From NCBI GenBank assembly GCA_963575745.1, contig CAUYUJ010016297.1, forward strand, positions 172,501 through 193,500: 21,000 bases of DNA, in the 5' to 3' direction. Shown here piece after piece: positions 16,961 to 21,000 of the stretch; the stretch's first letter is position 1; the number at the start of each line of letters is the position of its first letter. A model generated the notes under the pieces. It was not told the origin of the DNA and did no database searches. It worked only from the letters and a program-made list of their open reading frames with translations. Position numbers and translations under genes: made by a program. The stretch is from Prorocentrum cordatum (lineage: Eukaryota > Sar > Dinophyceae > Prorocentrales > Prorocentraceae).

Positions 16961-17060
16961 AGGCCAGAAGAAGTCCCCAAGAGGCCCAAAGAAGCTCCCA
17001 AGAGGCCTCCAGGAGGCCCCCAAGAGGCTCCCAGAAGGCCCCGCGACGTGACTGTACGTG
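16961..17060. repeat. CCCAAGAGGCC minisatellite, block 3 (short)
   Basis: AGAAGTCCCCAAGAGGCCC and further CAAGAGGC units continue the family seen at 14846 and 16225. Confidence 0.75.
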
Positions 17061-17090
17061 CTCCGGACGTGCACCCCGCGAAGCGAGAGG

Positions 17091-17375
17091 AATCTAGTCC
17101 CTTCCCATCCTCTTCCCCCTTTTCCTCCTCCATCTCGTCCCCCTCCTCCCCCTTCCCCTCCCCCTCCCCCTGCCCCCCCCTCCACCTCCTCCCCCTCCTC
17201 ATCCTCAACCTGCCCATCTCACCATCACCCCCCGTCACCATCATCAGCAGCACCGCCATCACCATCACCAGCATCATCACCGCCCATGACCACCATCAGC
17301 AGCAGCACCATCACCACCCATCACCCATCACCACCCATCACCCTCCGCCACCATCATCAACACCATTACCACCGT
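17091..17375. repeat. Pyrimidine-rich CCCCTCC tract and CAC/CAT repeats
   Basis: AGTCCCTTCCCATCCTCTTC and CCCCTTTTCCTCC duplicate 14880-14910. CCCCTCCCC-type pyrimidine repeats follow to 17210, then CACCATCACCA triplets to about 17370. There is no gene. Confidence 0.8.
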
Positions 17376-17735
17376 CATCGCAGACACCGTGGCCGCGCCC
17401 CTCGCGGGCCAGAGCGACCCCAGCGGGGCCTGGCAAAAGGGCACGAACTCCTTCAGGCCGCGCCTGGCCCCAGCCTGCCGCGCGCCCGTGCCTCGGCGCC
17501 GCCGGGCGCGCCCCGCTCGGGCGGATGCCCCCCGCAGAGGGGGGGGAGAAGACCTACGGCGCAGCCAGGGCTGGGGCAAAATCGGACCGGGACACCACGG
17601 AGGTCTCTGAGACCCCGCGGCTCTGGAGGATGTAGAAGGCGCCGCTGCCGGAGCGCGCCAGAGCGACCCGGAGCGCCCCGGGGACGTTCTGGAACGCGCT
17701 CAAGCGACTTGCCAAGGTCCTGGCAACGCCCGAGG
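17376..17735. other. GC-rich stretch without a recognised gene
   Basis: Frames are open on both strands but none shows a known domain. GCGCC, GAGCGCGCC and GGAGCGC motifs recur at 17640-17700. This may be the 3' part of the unknown minus-strand transcript discussed with the relict leader at 18410. Confidence 0.3.
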
Positions 17736-17737
17736 AG

Positions 17738-17810
17738 AGGAACAGGAGGAAGAGGAGGAGGAGGAGGAGGAGGAGGAGGAGGAGGAGGAGGAGGAAGAGG
17801 AGGAGGAGCG
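17738..17810. repeat. GAG/GGA triplet microsatellite
   Basis: About 70 bp of GAG triplets with a few AAG; gives poly-Glu, poly-Arg or poly-Ser/Leu frames. Confidence 0.9.
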
Positions 17811-18147
17811 CGAGCAACGTCGCCCTGGGTTCGAATCCGTGCCCGAATTTGCTGTGGGCTCGGGCGGGGTGGCGCACTTGCAAAACCTTCGCCACCCGCC
17901 CGAGCTGGGAGTCACTGTGACTCCCCCTCAGCTCCTGGGCCGTCCTACGGCGGCAGGCTCCGGGAAAGTCCTGGACGGCGGCGGGGCTTCTCTCCATGGC
18001 GCCACTCGGGAATGTCGTCTCCTGCGCGCCTCGGCGCGGCTGGTTGCAATTCTGGCCTCTTGGAGGGGGGCGAGGGCGAAAGGAACAGGGGGAGGGGGAG
18101 GAGGCGCAGCGGGGGGGGGGGGGAAGGGACAAAGAGGCCGGGTAGCC
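17811..18147. other. Spacer without a recognised gene
   Basis: Contains GGGTTCGAATCCGTG at 17827, a tRNA T-arm-like core without tRNA arms around it, and a G-rich tract at 18065-18125. Open minus-strand frames continue from 18444 but have no recognisable domain. Confidence 0.3.
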
Positions 18148-18178
18148 GCCTGCTCCTCGGAAGAGCCGAGGAGCAGGC
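18148..18178. repeat. Perfect 13-bp stem hairpin
   Basis: GCCTGCTCCTCGG (18148-18160) and CCGAGGAGCAGGC (18166-18178) pair perfectly around the 5-nt loop AAGAG. Confidence 0.8.
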
Positions 18179-18226
18179 CGGCGAGAGTTTGCTCTGCCTC
18201 TGCTTCGACGCATGGGGAGCAGGAGG

Positions 18227-18316
18227 TTATGGCTCCTCGTCTCCGCCTTGGGAGTCCCCATCATCATGTCTGGACAAGTCACTGAGAAATCTGAGTCGTT
18301 CTGGGTCAGCACGCAT
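18227..18316 (-). other. First short ORF after the relict leader at 18410
   Basis: The first ATG downstream of the fourth relict leader, on the same strand, opens a 29-codon frame (MRADPERLRFLSDLSR followed by an Asp/Gly/Glu-rich end) that stops at 18227. It could be the first coding piece of an unknown gene or chance. A longer frame with no early ATG (18444 down to 17554) overlaps it. I recognise neither. Confidence 0.15.
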
Positions 18317-18409
18317 CCTCTTTTGAGAGCGGCCTCGAGACCCCAGGCCAGCAAAATCAGGAACGACCTCAGGCTGATTTGTGGCAGTCGGAGAAACAGA
18401 TGTTTATCC

Positions 18410-18430
18410 CTTGAGCCAAATTGGTTACGC
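18410..18430 (-). other. Fourth relict dinoflagellate spliced leader
   Basis: On the minus strand it reads GCGTAACCAA then TTTGGCTCAAG, matching the 21-nt DinoSL core at 18 positions, with the full TTTGGCTCAAG end kept. It is not near a histone-like gene. It is followed on the minus strand by about 700 bp of non-matching sequence. As in HLP copies 1 and 2 the internal TAG has become TAA. It suggests a second, unrelated retrocopied transcript. Confidence 0.65.
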
Positions 18431-18606
18431 AACACCAAATTCACTAGCTGAACCTATTCGTGAAATTCTGGACCCCTGTCACACTGGTCCAACTTTCTTC
18501 TAGGTTCAGCTCCCCCTGTGGGATAAGCCGTAACCTCCGTATAAATCAAAGAAACTAAACTAACATCAGTTCGAAGAGGCGCGTCACTGAAACCCGTCCG
18601 TGAGCG

Positions 18607-18619
18607 CCCCTTTCCCCTC
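18607..18619 (-). other. Possible polypurine tract of the copia-type element
   Basis: GAGGGGAAAGGGG on the minus strand overlaps the stop of the RNase H frame, where an LTR retrotransposon carries its plus-strand primer just before the 3' LTR. I could not delimit an LTR downstream because the 5' LTR is outside the window. Confidence 0.3.
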
Positions 18620-19508
18620 AAGGTTGCACTACTGAAACGATGAGCAGGCAGAGAGCAGTCCTTGCCGACCGGCCAGGTGGGGGGAGGCGGAGGAGAGAGA
18701 GGAAACACCACCACCACGTACCACGAGAACCTCGGGGTCCCGGTCCTGGCACTCGCTCCAGGACAGCAAGATCGGACTTCGAGCCAGCTCCTTTTCTGGA
18801 TGCGTGCTGTGATCGACCCTTCAGCTCTGGAGAGGCCCTTCGACGTTCCAGTTCGGCCCCCCCGTCTACTAGGATGAGGCGGCCGTGGGTCATTAGGTCG
18901 AACAGGGCGGCATTACATTTCGCGATGTCACCCTTCGTCATCGGATCGACCGGCATTCGACCATGCGGTATCCATCGCACGCTCCCGCGCGCTCGTTCTA
19001 GTGCCTTACAGATGATCGCAAGGTCCAGCGCCGTCCGGCGGTCTTTGGCACTCGCGTTCCCCTCTTTCTGCATGGTGTCGTAGATAGACTTCGCATCAAC
19101 GACGCGCACCTGGTGCACCTGGTAGTCCCGGGAGCCTAGCCTGTAGTCTCTTCTCGGAACGGTGGTGAAAGGTCCTGCGGCACGCCGACACTCGGGCACA
19201 TCCACATCCTGAAATACCACGTCCCGGTGAATAACCTGGAGAAGCTCGACCTCTGCCACCGCAGCTGATAACGCCTGGGTCTCTCCGGCCAGTGTTGTCG
19301 GCACTTTCCTCCGTAACTTGCTACTCCTCCAACCAAGAATGGACGCCCTGACGGAGCTGTTGGACAGCGCGGACTTGTCTGCAGCTAAGATCATCCAGGC
19401 GCCCTGGGTCGGATCTGCAGGCAACCCTCGATCGTCATTCACTTTTATATCGGCTCCTACTCCGCCAGCGTCAGAGAATGATATGAACGCCATCCTCTCA
19501 GGGTCCAA
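18618..19508 (-). pseudogene. Copia-type RNase H domain and C-terminal tail
   Basis: Counting from 19508, the frame reads ISFSDAGG (Asp13), LAGETQALSAA (Glu76), VVDAKSIYD (Asp138) and RWIPHGRMPVDPMTKG (Asp188). This is the copia RNase H series D-E-D-D, with VDPMTK standing for the usual AD-LTK. The enzyme would degrade the RNA strand during reverse transcription. It is out of frame with the RT by one base: removal of one C from the CCC at the junction (about 19500) would join them, and there is no ATG at the junction, so it is a frameshifted part of pol and not a separate gene. The tail after about residue 210 is low-complexity and not conserved by eye. Confidence 0.8.
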
Positions 19509-20442
19509 ATCGCCAGATCGTCACTCCTCGACTGGCAGTAGACCGGAGGTGTCGCACCAACTTGTTGGCGCAGGTGACATCATAGATTGTGGCACTCTTG
19601 AGTCTGCCGGCGAGGAGGCTGGCTACCCCCGCCGCCTCGGGTCTCGATTCACGACCCACCCAGTTGAACTTACACACTAGAGACCTCAAACTTCTGAACT
19701 CGTCTGGCAACAGCTCAGCATCCTTATCCGACATCCTTCCTTTTGCCATGGAGAGCGGTCGGATGTCTTCGAGAATGTATTTCTCCTGATCCACGGTTAT
19801 CTTCTGATCCATGAAGGTAATTCTCCTGCCGGGGAAATCGACTGGTCCACTGTGGCAGTCTCGATACTTGCCGAACTTGAACCTAGACTCGAGCAACTTA
19901 CGGAGCCAGCCCCTGGAGCTGGCGCCTGCACTGCCGATCATGAAGTCATCGACCTCAAGAAGCATCACGTTTAAAATCTGGCCCTTGGACCCATAGCGGA
20001 GCCACCAACAGGGCTCCAGCAGGCACCGAACAAACCCATGCTGCTCCAGACAACGAACCACTGTCTTCCTCCACGCCACCGGGGCGTCGTCCAGGCCGTA
20101 GACATTGACCAGGAGGTGACTCAGGGCTCCTGGCTCCAAGGCAAGGCCCTCGTACGGCTCGACATATATCTGTCCCGTAGACCGCTCCATGGGATCGGAC
20201 TGACAGAACGCATTCTTCACGTCTGCGATATCCCCTTGGAGACCCTGGTTAGCCACCACCTGGAGGAACATCATGATGGACGCCGTCTACGGGGTGGAGG
20301 CGCACACCGCTAAGGATCCTGAATCAGGGTCTCGGTGGCCGTGGACGCACCATCGTGACATCGCCACTGGCTCGGCGAGGGTACCCTCGACTGGTTTCCA
20401 TCTGCGGACCATCCTGCTAGAAATGATCATCTCAGGAAGTTG
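19498..20442 (-). pseudogene. Copia-type reverse transcriptase domain
   Basis: From 20442 the frame reads MIISSRMVRRWKPVEG, then SRWCVHGHRDPDS, a TAG stop at about 20293, then GDIADVKNAFCQSD (first catalytic Asp), VYGLDDAPVAWRKT (the YGLKQAPRAW-like copia motif), LLEVDDFMIGS (the catalytic YVDD box, here EVDD, codons at about 19953-19945), and near the end ANKLVRHLRSTA, the copia connection motif. It would copy the element RNA into cDNA. The TAG sits between two well-conserved stretches, so it is a nonsense change and not a domain boundary. Confidence 0.85.
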
Positions 20443-21000
20443 TTATCCAATGATCCTGGCCTGAGCGGGAGGGATGGCCCGAACCGCCCCAGTCTGCATC
20501 ATGGCCTGCCATTCCTTCTGGTCAGCGGCCGCAAACTTGGCCCTCTCGGCCGGGGTCAGCTTCTTGAGCTGTATCTCTCCACTCCTGCTCGCGGCAAAAG
20601 CACCTTCAACCTTGAGGCCCGCTTGTCCCAAACCCTCGACCTCGACCGTCGGAGGGAGGCCGTGCGCCCCTTGCTTCCACCGGCCTCCGAGAGCGTCGAC
20701 GCCGCCTTCACTCGGTCCCGCTCTCGTCCAGCTCTGCTCTTCTAACTCCGCCGGGCGCGCGACAAGCCCTTCCGATCCTGGAACCACCATGAACCCCCCC
20801 ATTCCCCCCTGATCCTCGCCCGAGCCTCCGCGCCTGAGGGGGGGCCTGGACCTGGGTCTTCTCTCTATCTCGGCTATGCGCTCCTGCGCTAAGCGTCGGG
20901 GCTCCTGACTGGTCACCACCTCCCTACGGGTTCCTGAACTGAGCTCACCACCACCACTGGGGACAGGGTTTGGGGGAGAGACAGGAGAGGGAGGAGGAGC
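20443..21000 (-). pseudogene. Copia pol linker between integrase and RT, partial at right edge
   Basis: The frame is open from the right edge to a TAA at 20443-20445 and is in phase with the RT that follows. Pro/Ser-rich sequence (PNPVPSGGGE) at the edge is typical of the variable integrase-RT linker, followed by a charged stretch, then AKFAAADQKEWQAMMQTGAVR, the conserved start of copia RT regions in which an EW motif precedes the first RT strand. There is no reliable ATG; the coding continues beyond 21000. Confidence 0.7.

Larger units (their letters stand above)
18607..21000 (-). mobile_element. Copia-type (Ty1/copia) LTR retrotransposon, 3' part, runs off the right edge
   Basis: The order linker, reverse transcriptase, RNase H on the minus strand, with no integrase after the RNase H, is the copia order (integrase precedes RT and would be beyond 21000). 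The reading frame is damaged: stops at 20443-20445 and about 20293-20295 and a one-base shift near 19500. The copy is thus probably dead, although its domains are easily recognised, suggesting fairly recent insertion. Confidence 0.85.

Noticed and set aside
16288-17280. 330-codon minus-strand frame with Leu-Gly-Pro-Ser-Trp repeats
   Set aside because: Consists of minisatellite units with a Met-rich microsatellite start; no domain.
17827-17842. tRNA-like GGGTTCGAATCCGTG
   Set aside because: The T stem does not pair beyond two bases and upstream is a GAG microsatellite, so no tRNA can be folded.

Overview
The window looks like nuclear DNA of a dinoflagellate. Three single-exon genes on the minus strand encode the small HU-like basic nuclear protein that dinoflagellates use on their chromatin. 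Each is preceded, on its own strand, by a genomic copy of the dinoflagellate spliced-leader (DinoSL) sequence, which is diagnostic of the group. A copia-type retrotransposon pol, huge simple repeats and a very low density of genes fit the same picture. The genus cannot be fixed from this sequence.

Layout. From 1 to about 10780 there is a head-to-tail array of the histone-like gene. Each unit, read on the minus strand, has a pyrimidine-rich (plus strand) upstream segment, a relict spliced leader, about 70 nt of 5' leader, a 102-residue CDS and about 300 bp of conserved 3' flank; long CAT/TCA microsatellites separate the units. The CDSs are at 488-796, 2223-2531 and 6724-7032. A fourth unit (10490-10777) keeps only its 3' flank and has lost the gene. 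The upstream segment of unit 2 is split by about 2.1 kb carrying a decayed retroelement fragment (RNase H remnant, zinc-finger-like segment, internal 0.6-kb-offset duplications), bounded on both sides by CCT repeats. A separate 1-kb module (8920-9965) has inverted arms built of G/C homopolymer tracts and GGTTCGAACC palindromes around a CCACTGTCCCCA minisatellite.

From 10780 to about 17400 there is almost nothing but repeats of unlike kinds: ACG triplets, a 930-bp CCCGCC-type block, an ATAC microsatellite, GAGGATCGA-type repeats and two large blocks of a CCCAAGACGGCC minisatellite, with short unique stretches carrying strong palindromes and hairpins. I see no convincing gene there. At 18410-18430 a fourth relict spliced leader lies on the minus strand upstream of sequence I cannot identify, possibly a retrocopied transcript of an unknown gene. 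From 18600 to the right edge lies the 3' part of a copia-type pol on the minus strand (linker, reverse transcriptase, RNase H), broken by two in-frame stops and one frameshift; its gag, protease and integrase would lie beyond 21000.

Functionally the only apparently intact genes are the three histone-like copies. They are nearly identical in protein while the surrounding DNA has been heavily remodelled, as expected for a dosage-amplified tandem gene family founded by a retrocopied mRNA.
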